Source: Pseudomonadota bacterium
GTDB lineage: Bacteria > Pseudomonadota > Alphaproteobacteria > Rhizobiales > Devosiaceae
DNA length: 64,000 nt
NCBI GenBank assembly: GCA_023393475.1
Contig: JAEWLC010000025.1
Coordinates: 62,001-126,000, forward strand
Direction: 5' to 3'
The position numbers and the translations under genes are program-made. The stretch's first letter is position 1. Every line of letters begins with the position of its first letter. Below the pieces are notes generated by a model. The model saw only the letters and a program-made list of their open reading frames with translations, was not told where the DNA came from and did no database searches. Shown here piece after piece: positions 15,060 through 25,885 of the stretch.

Positions 15060-15710
15060 ATGACCGATTTCGTGACTGCACGCGCACGGATGGTCGACAA
15101 CCAGTTGCGCTCCAGCAACGTCACCGACCATCGCATCCTCGCCGCCATGGGGGATGTTGCGCGCGAGGCCTTCGTGCCGCACGGGCGCTCGGCGCTCGCT
15201 TATGCCGACGTCGCGCACGCGCTTGGCGGCGGCCGGTATCTTGCGGCGCCGGCGCCCTTCGCCAAGCTGCTGCAGCTCGCCGAAATCGAGCACACCGACA
15301 GCATCCTCGATGTCGGCGCGGGCACGGGCTACGGCGCTGCCGTGCTGGCCCGGCTCGGAGCCGACGTGACGGCGCTGGAGTCCGAAGCCGAACTCGCCGG
15401 CAAGGCGAGAACCCATCTCGCGGCGGCTGGAGTGGCCAACGCCACGGTCGTTGAGGGGGCGCTCGACGGGGCAGGGCTCGAGCGCGAGTTCGATGTCATC
15501 ATCGTCGAGGGTGCGGTTCATTCCGAGCCGTCCGAGCTGTTTCCTCTGCTCGCCGAGGGTGGGCGTCTCGTGGCCCTGATCGGGACAGGCGGCGCGGCGG
15601 TGGCCAGCATCTTCGTCCGTTCGGGCGACGACGTGGCCGGCCGCAGCGAGTTCAACGCCTCGCTGCCGCCGCTTGTCTCCGCGGCGCCCGTAGAAACGTT
15701 TGAATTCTAA
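15060..15710 (+). CDS. pcm: protein-L-isoaspartate O-methyltransferase
   Basis: A 216-residue SAM-dependent methyltransferase that repairs isoaspartyl residues in aged proteins. The N-terminal part has MVDNQLRSSNVTDHRILAAM and REAFVPHGRSALAYAD, and the SAM site is ILDVGAGTGYGAAVLARLGA with the acidic motif TALESE. Length fits the short alphaproteobacterial form. GGAGG about 11 bp before the ATG supports this start; the frame stays open upstream through attR but lacks homology. It lies just left of tolC, the common order in Rhizobiales, so its upstream region is where the element entered. Confidence 0.92.
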   Translation: MTDFVTARARMVDNQLRSSNVTDHRILAAMGDVAREAFVPHGRSALAYADVAHALGGGRYLAAPAPFAKLLQLAEIEHTDSILDVGAGTGYGAAVLARLGADVTALESEAELAGKARTHLAAAGVANATVVEGALDGAGLEREFDVIIVEGAVHSEPSELFPLLAEGGRLVALIGTGGAAVASIFVRSGDDVAGRSEFNASLPPLVSAAPVETFEF

Positions 15711-15863
15711 CGGAAACGTCGTACTGACCCGTCGGAACGCAGTGTTGCCCCCGAATCACGGCGGCAGTCTTTTCAAAGGTTAAATCCTCGCAAATCTTGC
15801 GTTGCGTGGTTGTGCCCCCCATGTGGCGGGCATAGGGTCAGCAGGCGTCGGAGATATTTGACT

Positions 15864-17243
15864 ATGCGTTATTCGGGGGCATTGCGGGCGGGCGCCCTTG
15901 CCGTTGTAGCCATCGGACTGCTGTCCTCGACAGCCTATGCGGAGAGCCTCCGCTCGGCCCTGGAGAGCGCGTACCAGAACAATCCGACGATCATGTCGGC
16001 GCTGCTTGGCGTGCGGGCATCCGCGGAAAACATCGCACTCGCGAAATCGGCCAAGCTCCCCAGCATCGGCGCTTCAGGCACGCTGAGCGGCTCGTTTACT
16101 GCTCCGCAGGCCGCCGATCTCTACACGGCCACCAGTGCCGCGGCGGGCGTGAGCTACAGCCAGACGCTGTTCGACAACTACAAGACCGAAGCCGAGATCG
16201 AACAGGCGCGGGCCGGGACCGAGGTCTCCAAATACGCCCTGCGCAACACCGAGCAGAACATCCTGCTCGCCGTGGTTCAGGCCTATTTCAACGTTATCCG
16301 CGACACCCAGCTCGTCCAACTGCGTGCCGACAACATGAAGTTCTTCGACGCGCAGGTCAGCTCCGCCGACGATCGGCTGCGCCTCGGTGAAGGCACCAAG
16401 ATCGACGTTTCGCAGGCAAAGGCGCGCCAGGCTGCTGCCGTTTCCGGCTATCGGGCCGCCATCGCCTCGCTGCAGACGAGCCAGGCGAGCTACGAGCGCT
16501 ATGTCGGCCACAAGCCCAGCAACCTCAGCTCCGATTTCAACTTCGGCAAGTCGCTGCCGGCCTCGATCGACAGCGCCATTGCGTCTGCTGAAGAGCGGCA
16601 TCCGGCGCTGCTTTCGGCCCGCGCCGCCATCCGTGCTGCGCAGGCCGGCGCGGACGCCGCCAGCGCTTCCTTCGGCCCGACGCTGAGCCTGCTCGGCGCG
16701 CTCGAGGCCAGCACCGGCTGGACCGACCGGACCGGCACGGGGGTGACGGCATCTGACATCACCGGTTCCGCACAGCTGAAGCTCTCGATCCCGATCTATT
16801 CGGGCGGCGCGCTCAGTGCCAGCTTGCGCAAGGCGAACATCACGCAGATCCAGACCGAGGTCGACGCGCTTGGCGCGCGTGACCAGGTCAAGGAGTCGGT
16901 GATCTCTGCCTGGTCGACGCTGCAGAATGCCACCTCGCAGATTGAATCAGCCGAGGCCGCCGTGGGCTCTGCCCAACTGGTGGTCGACGGTACCATCCAG
17001 GAGCGTGACGTCGGGCAGAAGACCACGCTCGATGTGCTCAACGCCCAGGCGGAACTCACCAACGCCCGCGAGTCGCTGATCAGTTCGCGCTCGACCAAGA
17101 TGATCGCCGCGTTCTCGCTGCTGGCGGCGTCCGGCAAGCTTTCGCCCGAAGTACTCGGGCTGAACGTGCCCGTTCACTCGGCCGACGGCTATATCGCCAA
17201 GATCGAGGATGTGTGGGCGGAACTGCGCGCCATCGACGAATAA
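15864..17243 (+). CDS. tolC: TolC-family outer membrane efflux protein
   Basis: A 459-residue outer membrane channel that partners inner-membrane pumps and type I secretion systems. A signal peptide (cleavage near STAYA-ES) precedes ESLRSALESAYQNNPTI, the standard TolC opening. Two OEP repeats follow, with helical-barrel segments such as TEQNILLAVVQAYFNVIRD and the matching VKESVISAWSTLQNATSQIESAE, and beta-strand stretches (GVSYSQTLFDN, LKLSIPIYSGG). GGAG before the ATG supports the start. A strong hairpin terminator follows. No pump or adaptor gene is adjacent, suggesting it serves several systems. Confidence 0.93.
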   Translation: MRYSGALRAGALAVVAIGLLSSTAYAESLRSALESAYQNNPTIMSALLGVRASAENIALAKSAKLPSIGASGTLSGSFTAPQAADLYTATSAAAGVSYSQTLFDNYKTEAEIEQARAGTEVSKYALRNTEQNILLAVVQAYFNVIRDTQLVQLRADNMKFFDAQVSSADDRLRLGEGTKIDVSQAKARQAAAVSGYRAAIASLQTSQASYERYVGHKPSNLSSDFNFGKSLPASIDSAIASAEERHPALLSARAAIRAAQAGADAASASFGPTLSLLGALEASTGWTDRTGTGVTASDITGSAQLKLSIPIYSGGALSASLRKANITQIQTEVDALGARDQVKESVISAWSTLQNATSQIESAEAAVGSAQLVVDGTIQERDVGQKTTLDVLNAQAELTNARESLISSRSTKMIAAFSLLAASGKLSPEVLGLNVPVHSADGYIAKIEDVWAELRAIDE

Positions 17244-17291
17244 GCCGGAACTGGCCGCAATAGACCGCGGCCGGGGTCGCAAGTAGATTTG

Positions 17292-17326
17292 AAGAGCCGC
17301 GTCGCGAGTCCCGCGACGCGGCTCTT
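17292..17326 (+). terminator. terminator after tolC
   Basis: A perfect 15-bp inverted repeat (AAGAGCCGCGTCGCG and its complement) with a 5-nt loop begins 48 bp after the tolC stop. The 3' flank has little U-tract. The stem is strong enough to end transcription. Confidence 0.8.
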
Positions 17327-17362
17327 GTCATATGGACCGGTGGGGCGGTCCGAGGGGGAACA

Positions 17363-17740
17363 ATGAAGGCACTTCCGTTCTGGTTCATCGTCGTCGGCGC
17401 GCTGCTCGGTCTCGCCGGCATGGCCTGGGGCATCCAGATGGCCATCACGCAGGATCACCTGCTGGCGCCCGGGCACGCGCACAACAACCTCGTCGGCTTC
17501 GTGCTGATGGTGATCTACGGCGTGTACTACAAGCTCGTGCCTGCCGCGGCGCAGGGCCGGCTGGCGCTGGTTCATTTCGTGCTGGCGCTGATCGGCGCGC
17601 TCACCATCGGGGCCGGCGTCGCCATGGCGACTTCGGGCAGCGGCGAGTGGCTGGCGCAGATCGCCTCGATCGCCACGATCCTTGGCATGGCCATCTGGGT
17701 CTATACGATCTTCCGCCACCGCGGCGCCCTGACCGTCTAG
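17363..17740 (+). CDS. four-helix membrane protein, heme-copper-oxidase-like fragment
   Basis: A 125-residue integral membrane protein with four predicted helices (residues ~5-27, 38-58, 66-86, 95-115). The second helix begins with GHAHNNLVGFVLMVIYGVYY, recalling the heme-binding histidine region of cytochrome oxidase subunit I and related NorB-like proteins, though the rest of such a subunit is missing. It could be a small heme-binding or membrane-stability protein; the function is not known. GAGGGGG before the ATG supports the start. It stands alone between two hairpins, so it is probably monocistronic. Confidence 0.75.
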   Translation: MKALPFWFIVVGALLGLAGMAWGIQMAITQDHLLAPGHAHNNLVGFVLMVIYGVYYKLVPAAAQGRLALVHFVLALIGALTIGAGVAMATSGSGEWLAQIASIATILGMAIWVYTIFRHRGALTV

Positions 17741-17761
17741 GTCAAGGCCAATCGCGCCTGT

Positions 17762-17787
17762 CTTCCCCCGGAAATCCCTGGGGGAAG
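17762..17787 (+). terminator. hairpin after membrane protein gene
   Basis: A perfect 8-bp stem, CTTCCCCC with GGGGGAAG, with a 10-nt loop lies 21 bp past the stop codon and before popZ. There is no clear U-run, so strength is uncertain. Confidence 0.5.
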
Positions 17788-17919
17788 TCGCCGCCGCCGG
17801 TGCGCCGACGTTTCACAAATACCGGTTGCTTGCACTAGATTGAATAAAGTTGATTCGGCGGACGCGCCGAATCCGCCCGAATGTGCGGCCGCGTATCTGG
17901 CGGGTAATGTGAGGCAGTT

Positions 17920-18615
17920 ATGAACAAGCCGGCGCCCAAAGAGCCATCCATGGACGAGATCCTGTCGTCGATCCGGCAGATCATCGCCGATGACGATGCG
18001 GGGGCCGCGCCCAAGAAGCCGGCCGCGCCGGCCACGCCGCCGCCCGCCCGCAGCTTCGTTCCGCAGCCGGCTCCCGTGCCGATCCGCCCGGAGCCCGAGC
18101 CGGAAGCCGAGCCCTTCGCCCTCTCGCCGGAGCAGATTCTGCGCGACACGGCGGCCGAGGATGAAGCCAAACCCGGCCTGAGTTTCTCGGAACTGCTGGG
18201 CAATGCTGCCCCTGCTGCCGACCTCGAGTCGACGCTGGTCGATCCCGACGATATCGCCTTCGATATCGAGGAGGAGCCCGAGCCGGCTCCGGTGTTCACG
18301 CCTCCGGCCCGCGCCGCTGCGCCCGCCTTCGAGCGGCCCGCGCCTCGCCCGGTAGCCGCGGCGGCGCCGATGCCCGATCCGACGCTATCGGCCGACATCG
18401 CCGAGGAACTGCTGGAGCCGACGACGCAATCGGCGGTGAAGAGCACCTTCGCCAAGCTCTCGGGCATGCAGACTGTCGGCAACGGGGTCACCATCGAAGA
18501 CATGATGCGCGAGATGCTCCGCCCGATGCTCAAGGAATGGCTGGATGAAAACCTGCCTTCCGTGGTCGAGCGGATGGTCGAAAAGGAAATCGCCCGGGTC
18601 TCGCGCGGCAAGTAA
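17920..18615 (+). CDS. popZ: PopZ / DUF2497 polar organising protein
   Basis: A 231-residue protein with the two conserved ends of the family. The N-terminal helix is EPSMDEILSSIRQIIADDD, and the C-terminal oligomerisation region includes TIEDMMREMLRPMLKEWLDENLPSVVERMVEKEIARV. Between them is a disordered Pro/Ala/Glu-rich linker of about 150 residues. In Caulobacter and Agrobacterium PopZ forms polar networks that tether the chromosome centromere and cell-cycle proteins. It lies directly upstream of valS, a conserved neighbourhood in Rhizobiales. Confidence 0.9.
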   Translation: MNKPAPKEPSMDEILSSIRQIIADDDAGAAPKKPAAPATPPPARSFVPQPAPVPIRPEPEPEAEPFALSPEQILRDTAAEDEAKPGLSFSELLGNAAPAADLESTLVDPDDIAFDIEEEPEPAPVFTPPARAAAPAFERPAPRPVAAAAPMPDPTLSADIAEELLEPTTQSAVKSTFAKLSGMQTVGNGVTIEDMMREMLRPMLKEWLDENLPSVVERMVEKEIARVSRGK

Positions 18616-18768
18616 ACGCCGCGTCACACTTGCGGTCGCCTGGACCGCTAACCACATCGCGCGTGTTGACTCTCGCCACCCGCCTTTGCTTTAGCACTAG
18701 CCGTTGATTTTTCGGCCCGCCCGGCACCGTCGTGCTTCGGAGCGGGCTGTTGCGCTTGGAAACCACCG

Positions 18769-21618
18769 ATGCTCGAGAAGAACTACGAACCCGCCGATGT
18801 CGAAGCCCGGATCTATGAGCAGTGGCAGGACGTAGGGGCGTTCAAGGCCGGGGCAGGGGCCAAGCCCGGCGCCGAGACCTTCTCGATCGTCATCCCGCCG
18901 CCCAACGTCACGGGCTCGCTGCATATCGGCCACGCGCTCAACAACACGATCCAGGACATCCTGATCCGCTTCGAGCGCATGCGCGGCAAGGACGTGCTGT
19001 GGCAGCCCGGCACCGACCATGCCGGCATCGCCACGCAGATGATTGTCGAGCGCCAGCTCAACGAGCGCCAGCAGCCGGGCCGCCGCGAGATGGGCCGCGA
19101 GAAGTTCCTCGAGCGCGTCTGGGAGTGGAAGGCCGAGTCCGGCGGCACCATCCTCAACCAGCTGAAGCGCCTCGGCGCCTCGGCCGACTGGTCGCGCGAA
19201 CGTTTCACTATGGACGAGGGCCTCAGCGAGGCAGTTCGTAAGGTGTTTGTTACGCTTTACGAGAAAGGCCTCATCTATCGCGCGAAGCGGCTGGTGAACT
19301 GGCACCCGGGTCTCGAGACCGCAATTTCGGACCTCGAGGTCGAGAACATCGAGACCGACGGCAAGATGTGGCACCTGCGCTACCCCATCGAGGGCGGCGC
19401 GGACACGATCACCGTGGCAACGACGCGCCCCGAGACAATGCTCGGTGACGTGGCCGTGGCCGTGCACCCCGAGGACGAGCGCTACAAGCACCTCATTGGC
19501 AAGCATGTGATCCTGCCCATCGTCGGCCGCCGCATCCCGATCATCGCCGATGAATACGCTGACCCGGAACTCGGGTCGGGCGCGGTGAAGATCACGCCGG
19601 CGCACGATTTCAACGACTTCGAGGTCGGCCAGCGCCACGGCCTGAAGCCGATCAACATTTTCACGACGACCGCCAAGCTCAACAACTCGGTGCCCGAGGC
19701 CTATCGCGGGCTCGACCGGTTCGTCGCGCGCGAAAAGGTGCTGGAGGAGCTCGAGGCTTCGGGCGTGCTCGTCTGGGTCGACGACAAGAAGATCATGGTC
19801 CCCTACGACGAGAAGTCGAAGCAGATCGTGATCGAGCCGTTCCTTACCGACCAGTGGTTCGTGAAGGCCGACATTCTCGCCGAGCCGGCGCTGAAGTCGG
19901 TGCAGGAGGGGCGGACCAAGTTCGTCCCCAAGCAGTACGAGAACACCTATTACGCCTGGATGGAGAACATCAAACCCTGGTGCATCTCGCGCCAGCTCTG
20001 GTGGGGCCATCAGATCCCGGCCTGGTACGGCCCGCGGCTCAACACCGACCCGGACTTCAACAACCGTGAGGCCGGCCCGAAGTGCTTCGTCGCCGACAGC
20101 GAAGCCGAGGCCATCGCGCAAGCGCAGGCCTATTACGGCGCCGGGCGGAAGATTTCGGTCTATTCGGGCGGCGTGAATGCGCCCGACTACGCCAAGGCCG
20201 TGCAGACGTTTGAATCCACTCAGCGCGACCGTCTGAACGCCGACACCTGGAACATGCGCAAGCACAAGGACCCGTTCGCCGAGCTTTCTGACAGCAAGGT
20301 GCCGCTGCACCGCGACGAAGACGTGCTCGACACCTGGTTCTCGTCGGCGCTGTGGCCGTTCTCGACCATGGGCTGGCCCAACCAGACGCCGGAACTGGCC
20401 AAGTACTACCCGACCGACGTGCTGGTCACCGGCTTCGACATCATCTTCTTCTGGGTGGCCCGCATGATGATGATGGGGCTGGAGTTCACCGGAACCGAGC
20501 CGTTCCACACCGTCTACATGCATGCGCTGGTCCGCGACGAGAAGGGCCAGAAAATGTCGAAGACGAAGGGCAACGTCATCGACCCGCTCAAGCTCGTCGA
20601 CGAGTACGGCGCTGACGCCACCCGCTTCACGCTGGCGGCCATGGCGGCGCAGGGGCGCGATATGCGCCTCGCCATGTCGCGCGTCGAGGGCTACCGCAAC
20701 TTCGTCACCAAGATCTGGAACGCCGCGCGTTTCCTCGAGATGAACGGTTGCGCCCGCATCGAGGCTTACGACCCGCGAGACAACAAGCTGGCGCTCAACC
20801 GCTGGATCGTGGGCTCGACCGCGCGCGCCGCGGCGGCCGTGACGGCTGCGATCTCGGACTACCGGTTCAACGAAGCCGCCAACGCCGCCTACGACTTCGT
20901 CTGGGGCACGTTCTGCGACTGGTACATCGAGCTGGCCAAGCCCGTGTTCACCGGCGACGACGAAGCGGCGAAGGCCGAGACGCAGGCGACTGCCGCCTTC
21001 GCGCTCGACCAGATCCTGAAACTGCTGCACCCGTTCATGCCCTTCATCACCGAAGAGCTGTGGGCCGAGACCGGCAAGACCGGCCCGGCGCGCGAAAAGC
21101 TGCTGATCATCTCCGAGTGGCCGGAACTGGCCGGGCTCGAGGACCCGGAGGCGCAGGCCGAGCTCGACTGGCTCGTGTCGCTCATCTCCGGCATCCGCTC
21201 GGTGCGCCAGGAAATGAACGTGCCGGCCGGCGCCAAAGTGAAGTTGCTCGTCGTGGGGGCAGGGGAGGAGACCGGCACCCGCGTCGAGGCCAACCTCAGC
21301 GCGCTCACCCGCCTGGCTCGCCTCGAAAGCGTCGACTACACCACCGACGTGCCGCGCGACTCCGCCCAGCTGATCCTCGGCGAGGCGACCTTCGTGCTGC
21401 CGCTCGCCGGCGTCATCGACCTCGATGCCGAACGTGGGCGCGTGAAGCGAGACATCGCCAAGGAACAGTCCGAGATCGACAAGATCGACAAGAAGCTCGG
21501 CAACGAGCAGTTCCTCGCCAAGGCGGCCGAAGAGGTCGTCGAGGAGCAGCGCACGCGCCGCGAAGAAGGCCTCGAGCGCATCGGGCGCCTGCAGGAAGCT
21601 CTATCGCGGCTTAGCTGA
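18769..21618 (+). CDS. valS: valyl-tRNA synthetase
   Basis: A 949-residue class I aminoacyl-tRNA synthetase that charges tRNA-Val and edits misactivated threonine. The catalytic signature PPPNVTGSLHIGHA is at residues ~43-56, and the KMSKTKGN loop is near residue 594. The CP1 editing domain between them contains VATTRPETMLGDVAVAVHP. The anticodon-binding domain follows, and the C-terminal ~60 residues form the expected coiled coil (RGRVKRDIAKEQSEIDKIDKKL). Length is full for the family. It follows popZ with a 153-bp gap. Confidence 0.98.
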   Translation: MLEKNYEPADVEARIYEQWQDVGAFKAGAGAKPGAETFSIVIPPPNVTGSLHIGHALNNTIQDILIRFERMRGKDVLWQPGTDHAGIATQMIVERQLNERQQPGRREMGREKFLERVWEWKAESGGTILNQLKRLGASADWSRERFTMDEGLSEAVRKVFVTLYEKGLIYRAKRLVNWHPGLETAISDLEVENIETDGKMWHLRYPIEGGADTITVATTRPETMLGDVAVAVHPEDERYKHLIGKHVILPIVGRRIPIIADEYADPELGSGAVKITPAHDFNDFEVGQRHGLKPINIFTTTAKLNNSVPEAYRGLDRFVAREKVLEELEASGVLVWVDDKKIMVPYDEKSKQIVIEPFLTDQWFVKADILAEPALKSVQEGRTKFVPKQYENTYYAWMENIKPWCISRQLWWGHQIPAWYGPRLNTDPDFNNREAGPKCFVADSEAEAIAQAQAYYGAGRKISVYSGGVNAPDYAKAVQTFESTQRDRLNADTWNMRKHKDPFAELSDSKVPLHRDEDVLDTWFSSALWPFSTMGWPNQTPELAKYYPTDVLVTGFDIIFFWVARMMMMGLEFTGTEPFHTVYMHALVRDEKGQKMSKTKGNVIDPLKLVDEYGADATRFTLAAMAAQGRDMRLAMSRVEGYRNFVTKIWNAARFLEMNGCARIEAYDPRDNKLALNRWIVGSTARAAAAVTAAISDYRFNEAANAAYDFVWGTFCDWYIELAKPVFTGDDEAAKAETQATAAFALDQILKLLHPFMPFITEELWAETGKTGPAREKLLIISEWPELAGLEDPEAQAELDWLVSLISGIRSVRQEMNVPAGAKVKLLVVGAGEETGTRVEANLSALTRLARLESVDYTTDVPRDSAQLILGEATFVLPLAGVIDLDAERGRVKRDIAKEQSEIDKIDKKLGNEQFLAKAAEEVVEEQRTRREEGLERIGRLQEALSRLS

Positions 21619-21634
21619 GACTCAGGGGTACACG

Positions 21635-22639
21635 ATGGTTGACGCCAGGCGGCCGGCCAGTAACAGCCGCGCTCCGCTCGAAGACTGGATGACCATCGTG
21701 CAATTCGACGGCAAGGGCGGTGTTCGCGCCCTGCCGGACGAAGAAGAGTCGAGCTTCAAGACGCCAAGCACCGGCTTCGCGCTGGTCTCCGGCAGCGCCA
21801 AGGCTCCGGAGTTCAGGGCCTGGCTCAAGAAAGAGGTCGGCGAGTTCTACGCTGAGCTGATCTGCGTGCCCTCGACGCGAAGCCGCTGCACCGTGTTCGA
21901 CGACCAGGCGCTGGTGGTGCTGCGCGTCGCGCGGCCCGGCGCCGAGCCGGACGACGTCGGCCGGCAACTGCTTTCGCTGTGGCTCGAAAAGGGCAGGGTG
22001 ATCGTTGCGGCCGAGCTGAACATCGTGGACTTCCTCGGCATCGCGCAGTGGCAGCGCACCCGCCACGCGCCCACCACGCCGGCCGATCTCGTGGCGCGGC
22101 TGGCGCTGCGCGCTGCGGATCGCATCGAGCCGCTGACCGAGCGGATGAGCGACAAGCTCGACGAGGTGGAGGAAGAGCTGGTGATGGAGCGGCTGACCGA
22201 CACCCGCGCCAAGCTCGCCACGTTGCGGCGCACCATCATCAACATGCGCCGCCTGATCTGGCCGCAGCGCGACGTGCTGACGACACTCGAAATCGAAGAC
22301 CTGAGCTTTTTCACCGATCGCGACCGCATCCGGCTGCGCGAGGCCGCGCAGCGTACGGCTAGGCTCGGCGACGAAATGCAGACGCTCTCTGAACGCGCCG
22401 CATTGGTGCACGAGCAACTGCTCGACACCCGCGCCGAAGAGATGAACCGCAACATGCTGGTGCTGGCGGCGGCGACAGTGGTGTTCATGCCGCTGACAGT
22501 GATCAGCGGGCTTTTGGGCATGAATGTCGAGGGCATCCCTTTCCACGACAACCCCTGGGCCTTCTGGCTGGTGACAGGCGGGCTGGCGGCGCTGGGTATC
22601 GGGATCTACCTGTTCATGCATGGACGGAAGTGGCTGTAG
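21635..22639 (+). CDS. zntB: CorA/ZntB-family metal ion transporter
   Basis: A 334-residue pentameric-type inner-membrane cation transporter. The large cytoplasmic N-terminal domain ends in a long helix (residues ~160-270). Two C-terminal transmembrane helices follow, NMLVLAAATVVFMPLTVISGLLGMN and NPWAFWLVTGGLAALGIGIYLFM, joined by the GMN signature in GMNVEGIPF. GMN followed by an acidic, Pro-containing loop fits the ZntB zinc branch more than magnesium-specific CorA, but substrate is not certain. It starts 16 bp after valS and is probably cotranscribed with it. Confidence 0.88.
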   Translation: MVDARRPASNSRAPLEDWMTIVQFDGKGGVRALPDEEESSFKTPSTGFALVSGSAKAPEFRAWLKKEVGEFYAELICVPSTRSRCTVFDDQALVVLRVARPGAEPDDVGRQLLSLWLEKGRVIVAAELNIVDFLGIAQWQRTRHAPTTPADLVARLALRAADRIEPLTERMSDKLDEVEEELVMERLTDTRAKLATLRRTIINMRRLIWPQRDVLTTLEIEDLSFFTDRDRIRLREAAQRTARLGDEMQTLSERAALVHEQLLDTRAEEMNRNMLVLAAATVVFMPLTVISGLLGMNVEGIPFHDNPWAFWLVTGGLAALGIGIYLFMHGRKWL

Positions 22640-23015
22640 GGCCGGACCCGGTCGTTCGCCGGGATGCGGCGGGTGAACGGGGGAGGATAGGTGCTTCCCA
22701 ATGAGCACTTTTCCCTCACCCGGCGCCCGCATGCTGAACGGCGTGTGAATCTCCCGTGATGTTTTTGCAACAGCAAGTTTGAATCCCGTTTGCCGCCCCG
22801 GCCGGTCAACGATTTGCTGAGGAACCCCGCCACATTCTGACCCTAAAAGAAGAAGAGGACTGGGGCTCGGTCAGATCGCGAAGTGGTGCAGGTTTTGGCC
22901 GCGCACCGTAGCCTTTCGCGACTTTCCCACTCTTGTGCCTTGTCAGGCCGACACGCACAGACGGCACCCATTTGGGGTGCCCGACAACCATCGGCCGGGC
23001 AAGCAGGTAGTAGAG
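22640..23015. other. intergenic region upstream of ilvD
   Basis: No gene is evident in this 376-bp gap. It contains one short hairpin, GGCACCC with GGGTGCC and a 5-nt loop at 22963-22981, ending 34 bp before the ilvD start. No leader peptide rich in Ile, Leu or Val and no U-tract attenuator is visible. Confidence 0.5.
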
Positions 23016-24726
<1,711 letters not shown>

Positions 24727-24740
<14 letters not shown>

Positions 24741-25572
24741 GGCAGGAGCCCTTGTCTCCGTTGCATTTTGGGCTGCGTTCGCGATTGCGGGTGCTGCCAC
24801 TCCGGCTGCCGCACAGGTCAGCGGCGTGCTGCCGTCCCTGCCGGCTGCGCCCGAGACTGCGGCCGATGCCGCGCTCGCCATGGCCAATTCGCTCGATGGC
24901 GCCGGTGGCGGCATCTCGAGCAAGGACCTGATCGCGGCCCTCGAGGACGCGGCGCTCGCCGGCCAGCCGATGGCGCTCTACCAGCTCGGCCTGATGTACG
25001 AGACCGGCGAGGGCGTGAACAAGGATCCCGTGAAGGCCTTCGGCTACTTCAGCCAGATCGCCGACGAGCATGCGGACACCGCGCCGAAGGGCGTCGAGGC
25101 CGATATCGTGGCGCAGTCGTTCCTCAAGGTCGGCGAGTACTACCGCAATGGCCTCCCGGAAGCCGGCATCCCGAAGAACGAAGCCTATTCGAACAAGCTG
25201 ATCATGCACGCGGCGTCCTACTTCGGCGACGCCGATGCCCAGTACAAGGTCGGCGAGCTCTACCTCGACGAAGCCGAACTCGGCGACAGCCCGCTGCAGA
25301 GTGCCCGCTGGCTGAACCTTGCGGCCCGGAAGGGCCATGCCGGGGCGCAGGCCAAGCTCGGCAACATGCTGTTCAATGGTGAGGGCATCGCGTCCGATCC
25401 GGTCGAAGGCCTGATGTGGCTCACGGTGGCATCGCGCCGTTCGGCGGGAACGATCGACGAGAGCTGGATCTCCGATCTTCTGGCCAATGCCATGTCGGTC
25501 GCCACACCCGAGCAGCGGAAGTCCGCTGTCGAGATGGCCGATTCTCTCGGCACGCGCTTCGGCGGACTCTGA
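24727..25572 (+). CDS. ExoR-like periplasmic Sel1-repeat protein
   Basis: A 281-residue exported protein with a signal peptide (cleavage near TPAAAQ). At least three to four Sel1-like repeats follow, for example AALAGQPMALYQLGLMYETGEGVNKDPVKAFGYFSQIA, FGDADAQYKVGELYLDEA and KGHAGAQAKLGNMLFNGEGI. The arrangement and size recall ExoR, the periplasmic inhibitor of the ExoS-ChvI two-component system that controls exopolysaccharide and motility in rhizobia. No exoS or chvI gene is in the window, so identity with ExoR is probable but unproven. The start lies inside the ilvD end, implying translational coupling. Confidence 0.78.
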
Positions 25573-25641
25573 CCGGACCGTTCAGCGCCAGTTCAGCCGC
25601 GAAATGACATTTACCGGGCCAGTTAGCCCGTTGGTGTCATC

Positions 25642-25860
25642 ATGCGTCTGCCGATCATTCTTGCTCTCATCGTCGTAATCACCCTGCCCAAGGACGTGCA
25701 GGCGCTGGTGAACGACGTTTCACATCAGGTGCGTGTGGCCCAGGTCACGATCGGCAAGATGCTGCAGCGCGACGACACCATCCAGGTCGCCGAAGCCCGC
25801 GTGAGCACGCTCAAGTCGAACAGCGACACGGTCAAGGGCATCTCGAGCAACGTCCGCTAG
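25642..25860 (+). CDS. small putative exported protein
   Basis: A 72-residue protein with a hydrophobic N-terminus (LPIILALIVVITL) that could be a signal or anchor, followed by a helical, charged region (VRVAQVTIGKMLQRDDTIQVAEARVSTL). No family is recognised. It lies 69 bp after the Sel1 protein on the same strand and is convergent with xthA. Codon bias matches its neighbours, supporting a real gene. Confidence 0.5.
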   Translation: MRLPIILALIVVITLPKDVQALVNDVSHQVRVAQVTIGKMLQRDDTIQVAEARVSTLKSNSDTVKGISSNVR

Positions 25861-25885
25861 CCGGCCGCCTGCCTCTCCGCACAAG

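Noticed and set aside
18697..21030. 777-codon open frame antisense to valS
   Set aside because: Shadow of a high-GC gene. Its product is low-complexity (Val/Gly/Arg/His-rich), while the plus strand encodes a complete synthetase.
22963..22981. ilvD attenuator
   Set aside because: Only one short stem, no U-tract, and no leader peptide with branched-chain residues.
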